From Bacillota bacterium (GTDB taxonomy: Bacteria > Bacillota > Clostridia > Clostridiales > Clostridiaceae), in NCBI GenBank assembly GCA_023399035.1, contig JAEWQX010000244.1, positions 1 to 63,992 on the forward strand: DNA of 63,992 nt, given 5' to 3'. The notes beneath the pieces were generated by a model. That model was given only the letters and a program-made list of their open reading frames with translations, made no database searches and was not told the DNA's origin. Below, one piece after another: positions 1-7,464 of the stretch. Positions within the stretch are counted from its first letter, which is position 1; each line of letters begins with the position of its first letter. Position numbers and translations under genes: made by a program.

Positions 1-1
1 T

Positions 2-73
2 AATAATCTACGATTCATAGGTTCAGGGATTTCTGGACTTCCAGAAGACTTTGAAGGAACATACTTAAATTAA
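2..73 (+). CDS. C-terminal end of an unidentified protein (partial)
   Basis: An open frame enters from the left edge and ends at TAA (71-73), giving 23 residues that finish in SGLPEDFEGTYLN. The frame is followed directly by an intrinsic terminator shared with pyrE, which is what one expects of a real gene converging on pyrE. The piece is too short to name a family. Being real is likely; function is unknown. Confidence 0.5.
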   Translation, partial: NNLRFIGSGISGLPEDFEGTYLN

Positions 74-102
74 TTTATTATAAACAAATTATTATAAAAT
101 AA

Positions 103-145
103 AACAGCTATTTCTTGTAGAATTTAATCTAAAGAAACAGCTGTT
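103..145. terminator. Bidirectional terminator between the left-edge gene and pyrE
   Basis: The 7-bp arms AACAGCT (103-109) and AGCTGTT (139-145) continue inward as TTTCTT/AAGAAA after one mismatch. AT-rich runs flank both sides, so the hairpin can stop transcription from both convergent genes. Confidence 0.7.
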
Positions 146-163
146 ATTATGTTAGTATAATTA

Positions 164-838
164 TTATTTTGCACCATATTGAGCATAGTAATCATCAATT
201 CTAGCTTTTATTTCATCATCTATTATAACTTTTCCATTAACTTCTTTATTGTATAAGTATTCTATAACTTCTGCCATTGTAACTATTGCACAAGTCTTGA
301 ATCCAAATTTTTCTCTTATTTCAACCAATGCAGACTGTTCTCCCTGACCTCTTTCCATTCTGTCAACTGAAATTATAAGACCTTTTACATCAACATCTCC
401 CTGACTCTTTAAAATAGGCATTGTTTCATAAATTGAAGTTCCTGCTGTTGTAACATCTTCAACTATAAGAACTTTATCTCCATCTTTTAACTTGCTTCCT
501 AAAAGAATTCCCTTATCCCCATGATCTTTAACTTCTTTTCTGTTTGAACAGTATTTAACATCTATATCATATTTATTTGATAATGCAATTGCTGTTGTAA
601 CCCCTAATGGAATTCCCTTATATGCAGGTCCAAATAATACATCGTAATCATCACCAAAGTTTTCCTTTATTGCTTCTGCATAAAATTCTCCAAGTCTGCT
701 TAATTGACTTCCTGTTTGATAATTTCCTGTGTTAACAAAGAAAGGTGTCTTTCTCCCACTCTTTGTAACAAAATCTCCGAATGTTAATACTCCACATTCA
801 ATCATAAAATCAATAAATTCCTTTTTGTAAGCTTTCAT
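164..838 (-). CDS. pyrE: Orotate phosphoribosyltransferase
   Basis: Transfers the phosphoribosyl group of PRPP to orotate, giving OMP, the fifth step of UMP synthesis, in the cytosol. At 224 residues it has normal family length. The PRPP-binding motif VLIVEDVTTAGTS lies at residues 123-135, and the catalytic-loop region rich in Lys, Asp and His (KEVKDHGDKG) at about 101-110. The start ATG follows a GGAGGAATGAA-type ribosome site. It is separated from the rest of the pyr operon by a wall-binding protein gene, but has its own sigma-A promoter and a leader that copies the one of pyrB, so it is probably co-regulated by pyrimidine-dependent attenuation. Confidence 0.96.
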   Translation of the reverse strand: MKAYKKEFIDFMIECGVLTFGDFVTKSGRKTPFFVNTGNYQTGSQLSRLGEFYAEAIKENFGDDYDVLFGPAYKGIPLGVTTAIALSNKYDIDVKYCSNRKEVKDHGDKGILLGSKLKDGDKVLIVEDVTTAGTSIYETMPILKSQGDVDVKGLIISVDRMERGQGEQSALVEIREKFGFKTCAIVTMAEVIEYLYNKEVNGKVIIDDEIKARIDDYYAQYGAK

Positions 839-966
839 CTTTCATTCCTCCGTTAATTCAAATCTTAATAACAAAGTAGCTTGATGCCACTTACCCCTGG
901 GTAATCAATCTAAATCGCAAACCTCTTAACTTTCATCCTGCATACAGATCACAAATGCTATGTATA

Positions 967-999
967 CAAAAAAATCTTCCTTTTGTAACAAAAGGAAGA
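967..999 (-). terminator. Attenuator terminator in the pyrE leader
   Basis: On the minus strand TCTTCCTTTTG pairs with CAAAAGGAAGA (975-999) around a three-base loop and is followed by a run of T (967-974). It lies between the promoter and the start of pyrE, so it acts on the leader RNA. Its 5' arm (CTTCC) is complementary to the AAGGAAG arm of the upstream stem-loop at 1020-1063, which gives the alternative antiterminator fold. Confidence 0.8.
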
Positions 1000-1019
1000 C
1001 ATAATACGCCTACGGTTTC

Positions 1020-1063
1020 ATAACTTCCTTACTGATTTCTCGAATCAATTTAAAGGGGTTTAT
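1020..1063 (-). promoter_or_regulatory. PyrR-type binding stem-loop (anti-antiterminator) of pyrE
   Basis: The leader RNA folds with CCTT pairing AAGG and, above an internal purine-rich bulge, TGATT pairing AATCA around a CGAGA loop. The layout and much of the sequence (TTGATTC, GAGA, ATCARTAAGGAAGTTAT) match the pyrB leader at 7292-7333. PyrR of Firmicutes is known to bind such loops when UMP is high, freeing the terminator. That PyrR is the binder here is inference; pyrR itself is not in the window. Confidence 0.6.
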
Positions 1064-1074
1064 TCATTGTTATT

Positions 1075-1103
1075 ACGATACCATCAAATTGAATTATTGT
1101 CAA
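1075..1103 (-). promoter_or_regulatory. Sigma-A promoter of pyrE
   Basis: The -35 box TTGACA (1098-1103) is separated by 17 bp from the -10 box TATCGT (1075-1080). Transcription would begin near 1068 and run straight into the PyrR-type loop and attenuator. Confidence 0.75.
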
Positions 1104-1167
1104 TTCTATTTTTTCTTTATTCATAGAGTTATGATAGTTGTCCTAATTAATTTAAGTTTGGGTACAT

Positions 1168-1199
1168 AAAAAGAGCCTGCATTATAAAATCCAGACTCT
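1168..1199 (-). terminator. Terminator of the wall-binding repeat gene
   Basis: AGAGTCTG (1192-1199) pairs with CAGGCTCT (1172-1179), eight pairs including one G-U, followed by TTTTT. It isolates the small gene from the pyrE promoter. Confidence 0.7.
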
Positions 1200-1208
1200 C
1201 TATACTGT

Positions 1209-1604
1209 TTATTTTACCTGTTGAGAAGTAATAGCACCAGGTATTGTCAAATCATATTTATAATTATTAACCACTATTGTTCCATTAGTCATCTTGCCAT
1301 CTGAGCCAACATAATAAGTTATATTATTTGTAGTAACCCATGAATTTGTTGCCATAATACCATTAGACCATAAATAATACCAGTCGTTATTATAGCTTAC
1401 CCAACCAGTCCCCATAACTCCATTATTATCAAACCAGTACCAGTTTCCATCAATATACTTCCATCCTGTAGCTTCTGTTCCACTTCCATCAACATATCTA
1501 TAGCTGCTGTCAGAATTCTGCTTCCATGCTGCTGATGCTCCTAAAGGCATAACTGATAATAAAGTCGCTGAGATTAACCCCATTGAAATTATTTTTTTTA
1601 ACAT
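1209..1604 (-). CDS. Small secreted cell-wall-binding repeat protein
   Basis: A 131-residue secreted protein. Residues 1-25 form a signal peptide ending in GASA. The rest is three to four aromatic repeats of the choline/cell-wall-binding type, for example GWKYIDGNWYWFDNNGVMG, with no catalytic domain. An ATG eight codons upstream exists, but AGAAAGGGTG lies six bases before the ATG at 1604, so that start was chosen. It sits between pyrD and pyrE with its own promoter and terminator and has no evident link to pyrimidine synthesis. It probably binds teichoic acid or surface polysaccharide. It may be a stand-alone repeat unit or the remnant of a larger wall enzyme. Confidence 0.8.
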   Translation of the reverse strand: MLKKIISMGLISATLLSVMPLGASAAWKQNSDSSYRYVDGSGTEATGWKYIDGNWYWFDNNGVMGTGWVSYNNDWYYLWSNGIMATNSWVTTNNITYYVGSDGKMTNGTIVVNNYKYDLTIPGAITSQQVK

Positions 1605-1677
1605 AATGGTCACCCTTTCTTGATTCACTATAATATATATACTAGTTAATCAATTCATTTATTCATTACTTAATTAA

Positions 1678-1706
1678 ATTATAGTACTCCAAGATTGTTA
1701 TGTTAA
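1678..1706 (-). promoter_or_regulatory. Sigma-A promoter of the wall-binding repeat gene
   Basis: TTAACA (1701-1706), a 17-bp spacer and a perfect TATAAT (1678-1683) lie about 75 bases upstream of the chosen start. The promoter begins some 40 bp after the pyrD stop codon. Confidence 0.75.
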
Positions 1707-1743
1707 GTTTTTCCAGTTAATTATTGATATATTTGTTTAAACT

Positions 1744-2640
1744 TTAAACAATTCCAACTATATCATTTATATCTTTAATTCCCTGTTCTTTTAAGAATGA
1801 TTCCATTTCTTCAATAATTTCTTTTCCTGCCATAGGATTTATAAAATTAATTGTTCCTATCTGAATAGCACTTGCTCCAGCCATCATAAATTCTATAGCA
1901 TCTTTTCCATTTGATATTCCACCCAATCCTATTACTGGAATATCAACTGCCTTAGCAACTTCATATACCATTCTGAGTGCAACCGGCTTTACAGCTGGAC
2001 CAGAAAGTCCTGCACTCACATTATTGAATACTGGTTTTCTCTTATATACATCAATAGCCATTCCCTTTAATGTATTTATAAGTGAAATTGAATCTGCACC
2101 AGCTTCCTGGCATTTCACAGCCATGTCAACAATATCTTCAGCATTTGGCGATAATTTTACCATTAAAGGCTTTTTAACAATAGATTTTATCTCCTTAACA
2201 ACATCATATGCAACATTTGATTTTACTCCAAAAGCCATACCTCCATGCTTTACATTTGGGCATGATATATTAAGTTCAATCATATCTACATCAGCTTCAT
2301 TTATCTTTGTAACAGCTGCAACATAATCCTCTATACACCCTCCGCCAATGTTTGCAATAACATTAGTTCCAAGCTTTCTCATCTTAGGCAGTTCGTTTGA
2401 TATAAAAGCATCTATACCAGGATTATTAAGTCCAACAGAATTCATCATACCAGAAGCTGTTTCAAAAACTCTAAGTCCATCATTTCCTTCTTTAGGATTT
2501 ATAGTAAGCCCTTTTGAAGATATCCCTCCAAGTATTCCTACATCATAGAAATTATTATATTCTGCTCCAAAACCAAAAGTTCCAGATGCAGCAATTACAG
2601 GATTTTTAAACTCTACTCCATTTATGTTTACTTTCATCAT
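1744..2640 (-). CDS. pyrD: Dihydroorotate dehydrogenase B, catalytic (FMN) subunit
   Basis: Oxidises dihydroorotate to orotate. It is the class 1B type, which passes electrons to NAD through the PyrK subunit encoded just upstream. Length (298) is normal. NISCPNV (residues 124-130) carries the active-site Cys127 typical of class 1, and FMN phosphate-binding glycines appear near the C-terminus (VIGLGGISNG). An AGGGGGAG site lies six bases before the first of two ATGs. The pyrK gene ends upstream of it with only about 19 bases between, so the two subunits are made together. Confidence 0.96.
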   Translation of the reverse strand: MMKVNINGVEFKNPVIAASGTFGFGAEYNNFYDVGILGGISSKGLTINPKEGNDGLRVFETASGMMNSVGLNNPGIDAFISNELPKMRKLGTNVIANIGGGCIEDYVAAVTKINEADVDMIELNISCPNVKHGGMAFGVKSNVAYDVVKEIKSIVKKPLMVKLSPNAEDIVDMAVKCQEAGADSISLINTLKGMAIDVYKRKPVFNNVSAGLSGPAVKPVALRMVYEVAKAVDIPVIGLGGISNGKDAIEFMMAGASAIQIGTINFINPMAGKEIIEEMESFLKEQGIKDINDIVGIV

Positions 2641-2659
2641 ATTAATCTCCCCCTGCGAC

Positions 2660-3403
2660 CTATAATTCTACATAATATCCATCAAATACCGGACCATCTT
2701 TACATGTTCTCTTGTTTCCGTCCTTTGTCTTGCATGTACATACCAAACATGCTCCTACTCCGCATGCCATGTGCTTTTCCATTGATACATATACCCTTAC
2801 GTTCTTTTCCTTACACATTTCAACTACTTTTTTCATCATAACTTCAGGTCCGCAGCATAATACTGTATCGTACTTTTCAACATCTAAAAGATCTGTTACA
2901 AATCCTTTGTGGCCATAACTTCCAGTATTAGTCGATACTTTTATTTCATTTACATAAGGCTTAAAATCATCAACAAGATAAACTTCATCTCTGAAGCCAG
3001 AATATAAGTCAATAACCTCTTCACTATTTTGCGCTCTTAATCTCTTTGCAAGTTCAAACATAGGTGCAGTTCCGATTCCACCTGACACTAATGCTACCTT
3101 TCCATAATCCTTATCTAAATCAAATCCATTACCTAGAGGACCAGTTAAGCTTATTTCATCATTTTCTCTAAGCTTAGAAAATTCCTTAGTTCCATTCCCT
3201 ACTACTGCATATAGAAAAGTTAACCTATCTCCATCTTTTTCACAAATACTTATAGGTCTTGGAAGTAAAGTTCCTCCATTAAGTTTCAACATGTAAAACT
3301 GTCCTGCTTTTATTTCGCTTGAATCCTCAACTACTAATTTATATATATCGTTTGAAATTTCTTCATTTGAAATTACTTTTGCACTTCTGTATGTAATAGC
3401 CAT
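2660..3403 (-). CDS. pyrK: Dihydroorotate dehydrogenase B, electron-transfer subunit
   Basis: The FAD and [2Fe-2S] partner of PyrD, of the ferredoxin-reductase family, which passes electrons from FMN to NAD. The FAD-binding RPIS motif is near residue 49, the nucleotide-binding GGIGTAPMF near 108, and the C-terminal cluster ligands lie in CGVGACLVCTC plus a further Cys in KRTCKDGP. Length (247) is typical. AAGGGGGA lies six bases before the ATG. The upstream gap to pyrF holds a degenerate copy of the dispersed repeat. Confidence 0.95.
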   Translation of the reverse strand: MAITYRSAKVISNEEISNDIYKLVVEDSSEIKAGQFYMLKLNGGTLLPRPISICEKDGDRLTFLYAVVGNGTKEFSKLRENDEISLTGPLGNGFDLDKDYGKVALVSGGIGTAPMFELAKRLRAQNSEEVIDLYSGFRDEVYLVDDFKPYVNEIKVSTNTGSYGHKGFVTDLLDVEKYDTVLCCGPEVMMKKVVEMCKEKNVRVYVSMEKHMACGVGACLVCTCKTKDGNKRTCKDGPVFDGYYVEL

Positions 3404-3426
3404 GTTTAATCCCCCTTGATTTTTAA

Positions 3427-3507
3427 CTAAATAGTTAAGAGGCGAGAGTTGAGAGTTTGAAATTAAAACCTCTTTTCCCCTTAACTATTACTTCTTACTT
3501 TTATCTC
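3427..3507 (-). repeat. Dispersed intergenic inverted-repeat element, copy A (degenerate)
   Basis: It begins directly after the TAA stop of pyrF. The left part carries tandem degenerate units ending in TAATAGTTAAGGGG and the right part the complement-like CAAACTCTCAACTCTCG. Copies B, C and D share this structure, but copy A is shorter and more diverged. Confidence 0.5.
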
Positions 3508-4377
3508 TTATTTTTTGACTGCATTCCTTATAGCATCTCTCATTTTTATGGCTTCTTCTCTTGCACATGCTGCAAATTCTTCTGCTGGTCTTCCTGCTTT
3601 CTTATATGCAAGCAGTATACCTCTTGAAGAGTTAACAACTCCGCCATTTCCATTATTTAAATATAATGCAACATCTTCAGCTGTTCCTCCCTGAGCACCA
3701 TAACCAGGTATTAAGAAGAACATATTATTATAATTTGCTCTTATCTTCTTGCCCTCATCAACGTGAGTACATCCGATAACTCCTCCTATGGCAGTATATC
3801 CACATTTTCCGCTGCAGCTTCTGCCCATTTCAGTAATCTTATCTGCAACTACTTCATAGACCTTTTTACCTTCTGCAGTGTCTATATATTCAATATCTTC
3901 AGCACCTGGATTTGAAGTTCTTACTAAGCTGAATACTCCTTTTCTTCCACTTTCTAAATAAGGCATGTATGGTTCAATACTGTCCATTCCCATATAAGGA
4001 CTTAATGTTATAAAGTCTGCTTCAAAATCTCCTTCAAAATGAGCTTTTGCATACATCTTTGCTGTAGCTGCTATATCACCTCTTTTTATATCAGCTATTA
4101 TTATCTCATCCTTTTCTCTTAGGTATTCAAGTGTCTTTTTATATGCTGTAAGACCTTCTAATCCTAAAGCTTCATAGTAAGCTATCTGAACTTTAAAACA
4201 AGCTGCCACATCATATGTAGAATCTATGATTGCTTTATTAAACTCAAATATGGCTTCACCTGGAGTTCTTCCGTCTTTTATGTGTTCTGGAACATAATCT
4301 AATGCTGTATCAAGACCAACACAAACAACTCCTCTTTTTTCCACTCTATCGTATAACTTATCAATAATGTAATTCAT
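3508..4377 (-). CDS. pyrF: Orotidine 5'-phosphate decarboxylase
   Basis: Converts OMP to UMP, the last step of the pathway. At 289 residues it is the longer, type 2 form rather than the roughly 230-residue Bacillus form. The catalytic D-x-K-x-x-D set is in IADIKRGDIAAT (Asp96, Lys98, Asp101), and the phosphate-binding end is near GVVNSSRGILLAYKK. The start follows GGAGG at nine bases. It lies between pyrC and pyrK in the operon. Confidence 0.95.
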   Translation of the reverse strand: MNYIIDKLYDRVEKRGVVCVGLDTALDYVPEHIKDGRTPGEAIFEFNKAIIDSTYDVAACFKVQIAYYEALGLEGLTAYKKTLEYLREKDEIIIADIKRGDIAATAKMYAKAHFEGDFEADFITLSPYMGMDSIEPYMPYLESGRKGVFSLVRTSNPGAEDIEYIDTAEGKKVYEVVADKITEMGRSCSGKCGYTAIGGVIGCTHVDEGKKIRANYNNMFFLIPGYGAQGGTAEDVALYLNNGNGGVVNSSRGILLAYKKAGRPAEEFAACAREEAIKMRDAIRNAVKK

Positions 4378-4451
4378 TTTAAAGTTCCTCCCGTTTTTAT
4401 CTATATCTGAAATTGCCCCTCTTTTATTATTGCTGCATACTATTTCTTATA

Positions 4452-5651
4452 CTATTTCTTCTTATACTTAACTACTCCGCCTTTAACTGTAGCTAATATC
4501 TCCCCATAAAACTCCATCCCTTCAAATGGTGTATTTCTTCCTTTTGATGAAAATTCTTTACTGTTAACCTTTATTTTTTTATCTATATCAACAAGCACTA
4601 AATCTCCATCTGCTCCAATACTAACTTTTCCTTTATTCATTCCTAACAGTTTCGAACCATTGTAAGACATTATTTCACTTAACTTATTTAATGATATTCC
4701 GTTTTCCTTAACAAGCTTTGTATAGCATATTGAAAAAGCTGTTTCAAGCCCAACCATTCCTGGTGAACCTTTTTTCTTTTCCTCTGCTGTATGTGGTGCA
4801 TGATCTGTTCCTATAGTATCAACCATTCCTAGCTTGATAGCATTTATTATAGCATCTACATCTTCTTTTTCTCTTATTGGAGGGTTTACCCTGTAATCAT
4901 TTATATCTCTTGTAAGGCCTATATGGTGTGGCGTTACTTCAAGAGTTACATTAGCACCGCTCATTTTTGCATCTATTATGTACTTTATGCTTTCCTTAGT
5001 ACTTACATGGCACATATGAAGCCTTGCTCCGCTCAATTTAGCAAGTTCAACATCTCTTTGTGTCATCATATTTTCAGCTATTCTCATATCTACCTTTGAA
5101 AATTCAGGAGATTCTGCATGAGACATTATCACCCAGTTATTTTTCTTTGCAATTTTCATTGCCTCAAGCATTGTATTAGAATTTGAAACTCCAACTCCAT
5201 CATCTGAAATAGCTTTTATTTCAGCATCATCCTTAAGATCTTCAAGATGTGTCAAAGTAATTCCATCAAAGTTTTTTGTTACTGAAAGGCATTGATGTAT
5301 ATCTATTAACCCAAGCTCTCTACTCTTATTTCTTACATATTCCAATGTTTCTTTTGATGAACATATAGGATTTGTATTTGCCATAAGGCACACACCTGTA
5401 TATCCTCCTCTAAGAGCAGCCTTAGATCCTGTTTCAATATCCTCTTTCCATGTAAGTCCTGGATCTCTGAAATGAGCATGAGTATCTATGAATGAAGGCA
5501 TAACTATCTTTCCTTCAGCATCCAGCACTTCTACTTTTTCTTTATTTATATCTCTGCCTATTTCATTTATCAATCCATCTTTTATATAAATATCACCTGT
5601 AAAGTCCTGTGATATATCTATTACTCTCGCATTTTTTATCAATAATTCCAT
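4452..5651 (-). CDS. pyrC: Dihydroorotase
   Basis: Cyclises carbamoyl-aspartate to dihydroorotate, the third step. It is a metal-dependent amidohydrolase. The metal-binding HxH is in DTHAHFRDPG (His58, His60), and the late Asp-His motif is GTDHAPHT near residue 295. At 399 residues it is somewhat shorter than the roughly 425-residue type I enzymes. AGAAGGGGTG precedes the ATG by five bases. The gap to pyrI is filled by repeat copy B. Confidence 0.95.
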   Translation of the reverse strand: MELLIKNARVIDISQDFTGDIYIKDGLINEIGRDINKEKVEVLDAEGKIVMPSFIDTHAHFRDPGLTWKEDIETGSKAALRGGYTGVCLMANTNPICSSKETLEYVRNKSRELGLIDIHQCLSVTKNFDGITLTHLEDLKDDAEIKAISDDGVGVSNSNTMLEAMKIAKKNNWVIMSHAESPEFSKVDMRIAENMMTQRDVELAKLSGARLHMCHVSTKESIKYIIDAKMSGANVTLEVTPHHIGLTRDINDYRVNPPIREKEDVDAIINAIKLGMVDTIGTDHAPHTAEEKKKGSPGMVGLETAFSICYTKLVKENGISLNKLSEIMSYNGSKLLGMNKGKVSIGADGDLVLVDIDKKIKVNSKEFSSKGRNTPFEGMEFYGEILATVKGGVVKYKKK

Positions 5652-5669
5652 AAAAACACCCCTTCTCCC

Positions 5670-5804
5670 AGTTGAGAGTTGATAATTGAAATTTCATAGT
5701 TATTGGCTAAAATTGCTCTGCAATTTCTACAATTATATATTTCAAAAAATTCAGCTAAGAATTTTCTTATTAACTTTAAACTATCCACTCTACACTATCA
5801 ACTG
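5670..5804 (-). repeat. Dispersed intergenic inverted-repeat element, copy B
   Basis: It fills the pyrI-pyrC gap. In transcript sense it starts right after the pyrI TAA with CAGTTGATAGTGTAGAGTGG and ends with CAATTATCAACTCTCAACTG, just before the AGAAGGGGTG ribosome site of pyrC. The two ends are imperfect inverted repeats of AGTTGAT-like units around an AT-rich centre. Confidence 0.7.
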
Positions 5805-6227
5805 TTATAGTCTTGTTATAGTATCGCAGTATTCACATCTATAACGTCCAGTTTCTCTATCTACTAATACAAATGAATGTGGTACATATTCTTCAACCTT
5901 TGTTATACAGCTAGGATTTTTACATTTTATAATATTCTGTACTTTTTCAGGAAGTGTTGGTTTTACTTTATTAACTATTACTTCATCCTTTACTTCACAT
6001 ATTGTTATTGTTGGTGATAGAAGTCCCAATACTGTATAATCAAGTTTTTCACAGTTTTCAATCTTTACTATATCTTTTTTGCCTAATTTTTTGCTGTCAG
6101 CATTTATTATCAATGCAACACTATAATTATTTTTATCAAGCTCAAGATAATTAAATATATTTAAACCCTTTCCTGCCTCAATATGATCTATAACTATACC
6201 GTTCTTAATGCTTGTTATTTCTAACAT
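5805..6227 (-). CDS. pyrI: Aspartate carbamoyltransferase regulatory subunit
   Basis: The allosteric partner of PyrB. The N-terminal nucleotide-binding domain runs to about residue 95. The C-terminal zinc domain shows the four Cys ligands as CKNPSC and CEYC. Length (140) is slightly short against the roughly 153 of enteric PyrI, but complete. Its ATG follows the pyrB TAG stop with no base between, and its GGGGGTG site lies inside the end of pyrB, indicating coupled translation. PyrI is expected to make the enzyme sensitive to CTP or ATP. Confidence 0.95.
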   Translation of the reverse strand: MLEITSIKNGIVIDHIEAGKGLNIFNYLELDKNNYSVALIINADSKKLGKKDIVKIENCEKLDYTVLGLLSPTITICEVKDEVIVNKVKPTLPEKVQNIIKCKNPSCITKVEEYVPHSFVLVDRETGRYRCEYCDTITRL

Positions 6228-7157
6228 CTACATCACCCCCAAAAGTTTTACCATAAGAGCCATTCTTACATACATGCCATACTCTGCCTGCTTGAAGTAA
6301 CATGCTCTCTTGTCATCATCTACTTCATAAGATATTTCATTTACCCTTGGAAGCGGATGCATAACAATCATATCTTTTCTTGCCATATTCATTTTTGGTT
6401 TATCTAATATGTAACTATCTTTAAGTCTTAGATATTCTTCTTCATTAAAGAATCTTTCTTTTTGAATTCTTGTCATATATAAAATATCTAAATCGCTTAT
6501 TACATCTTCTAATTTTTCTACTTCTGTATATTCTATATTATTTTTCTGAAGGATTTCTTCTCTAATATACTGAGGTATTGCAAGCTCTTTTGGAGATATT
6601 AATACAAACTTATTGCTACTATATCTTGACATAGCTTTGATTAATGAATGGACAGTTCTTCCAAACTTTAAGTCTCCGCATATACCAATTGTATGATTGT
6701 TTAATCCGTCCTTTAGGCTTGTTATTGTAAGTAAATCTGTTAATGTCTGAGTTGGATGCTGATGTCCTCCATCTCCAGCATTTATAACAGGTACACCTGA
6801 ATAAAGACTTGCTACTTTTGCTGCACCTTCTTTTGGATGCCTCATTGCAATAATATCTGAATAGATTGATACCATTTTTATAGTATCAGCAAGAGTCTCA
6901 CCTTTTGCTATTGATGTAGAACTAGGTTCTGAAAATCCAAGTATCTTTCCTCCAAGTCTCATCATTGCTGCTTCAAAGCTCAATCTTGTTCTTGTACTTG
7001 GTTCGTAAAATAAAGTTCCTAGTATCTTTCCATCACATATGTGTGAGAATTTTTTGGGATCTGCCATGATCTGATGTGCAAGTTCAAAGATTTCATCTAA
7101 TTCTTCTACCGTAAAATCTCTAGGTTCTATTAAATGTCTTATTTCATTTCTTGTCAT
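6228..7157 (-). CDS. pyrB: Aspartate carbamoyltransferase catalytic subunit
   Basis: Condenses carbamoyl phosphate with aspartate, the committed step of pyrimidine synthesis. It carries the carbamoyl-phosphate motif STRTR, the HPTQTLTDL segment and MHPLPRVNEI near the C-terminus. A GTG three codons upstream is in frame, but AAGGAG (7166-7171) lies eight bases before the ATG at 7157, so 309 residues is preferred. It is the first gene of the operon. Transcription begins near 7337 and passes an attenuator. No carbamoyl-phosphate synthetase genes are in the window. Confidence 0.96.
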   Translation of the reverse strand: MTRNEIRHLIEPRDFTVEELDEIFELAHQIMADPKKFSHICDGKILGTLFYEPSTRTRLSFEAAMMRLGGKILGFSEPSSTSIAKGETLADTIKMVSIYSDIIAMRHPKEGAAKVASLYSGVPVINAGDGGHQHPTQTLTDLLTITSLKDGLNNHTIGICGDLKFGRTVHSLIKAMSRYSSNKFVLISPKELAIPQYIREEILQKNNIEYTEVEKLEDVISDLDILYMTRIQKERFFNEEEYLRLKDSYILDKPKMNMARKDMIVMHPLPRVNEISYEVDDDKRACYFKQAEYGMYVRMALMVKLLGVM

Positions 7158-7230
7158 TTTTATCACTCCTTCTTAACCTCTCTGTGTTAATTTAAAGGCA
7201 GGAAATTATATTAAATTGATTTTTATCTAC

Positions 7231-7261
7231 AAAAAAAGTCTTCCTAAATTTAAAGGAAGAC
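7231..7261 (-). terminator. Attenuator terminator in the pyrB leader
   Basis: On the minus strand GTCTTCCT pairs with AGGAAGAC (7238-7261) and is followed by seven T (7231-7237). It lies about 75 bases before pyrB. Its CTTCCTT arm can instead pair with AAGGAAG of the loop at 7292-7333, giving a mutually exclusive antiterminator. Confidence 0.8.
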
Positions 7262-7291
7262 ATAATAATCCTAATGTGTAAACATGGTTAT

Positions 7292-7333
7292 ATAACTTCC
7301 TTATTGATCTCTCTGAATCAAATTAAAGGTTAT
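7292..7333 (-). promoter_or_regulatory. PyrR-type binding stem-loop (anti-antiterminator) of pyrB
   Basis: The leader RNA pairs ATAACCTT with AAGG-AAGTTAT as a lower stem and TTGAT with ATCAA as an upper stem around TCAGAGAG. The apical CAGAGAG resembles the CCAGAGAGG core known for Bacillus PyrR sites. Binding of PyrR with UMP would hold this loop and let the downstream terminator form. The PyrR assignment is by resemblance. Confidence 0.65.
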
Positions 7334-7343
7334 TCTTTGTGTA

Positions 7344-7372
7344 AGAATAACACTTATTTCATATTGTGTCAA
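7344..7372 (-). promoter_or_regulatory. Sigma-A promoter of the pyr operon
   Basis: A perfect TTGACA (7367-7372), a 17-bp spacer and TATTCT (7344-7349). The start point should fall near 7337, at the foot of the regulatory stem-loop. Confidence 0.8.
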
Positions 7373-7425
7373 TAAAAATATTTCTAGTATACAATAGGAC
7401 TTTCGTATATTATAATTATCCACAT

Positions 7426-7456
7426 ATAAAAGAGAGACTTCAAAACTGAAGCCTCT
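7426..7456 (-). terminator. Terminator of the serine-hydrolase-like gene
   Basis: AGAGGCTTCA (7447-7456) pairs with TGAAGTCTCT (7433-7442) over ten pairs with one G-U around a four-base loop, followed by a short T run. Confidence 0.7.
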
Positions 7457-7464
7457 GTTATCTA

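Noticed and set aside
1735..1749. Palindrome GTTTAAACTTTAAAC at the pyrD stop codon
   Set aside because: Short, all but one pair A-T, and not followed by a T run, so I do not call it a terminator. It may be chance in AT-rich DNA.
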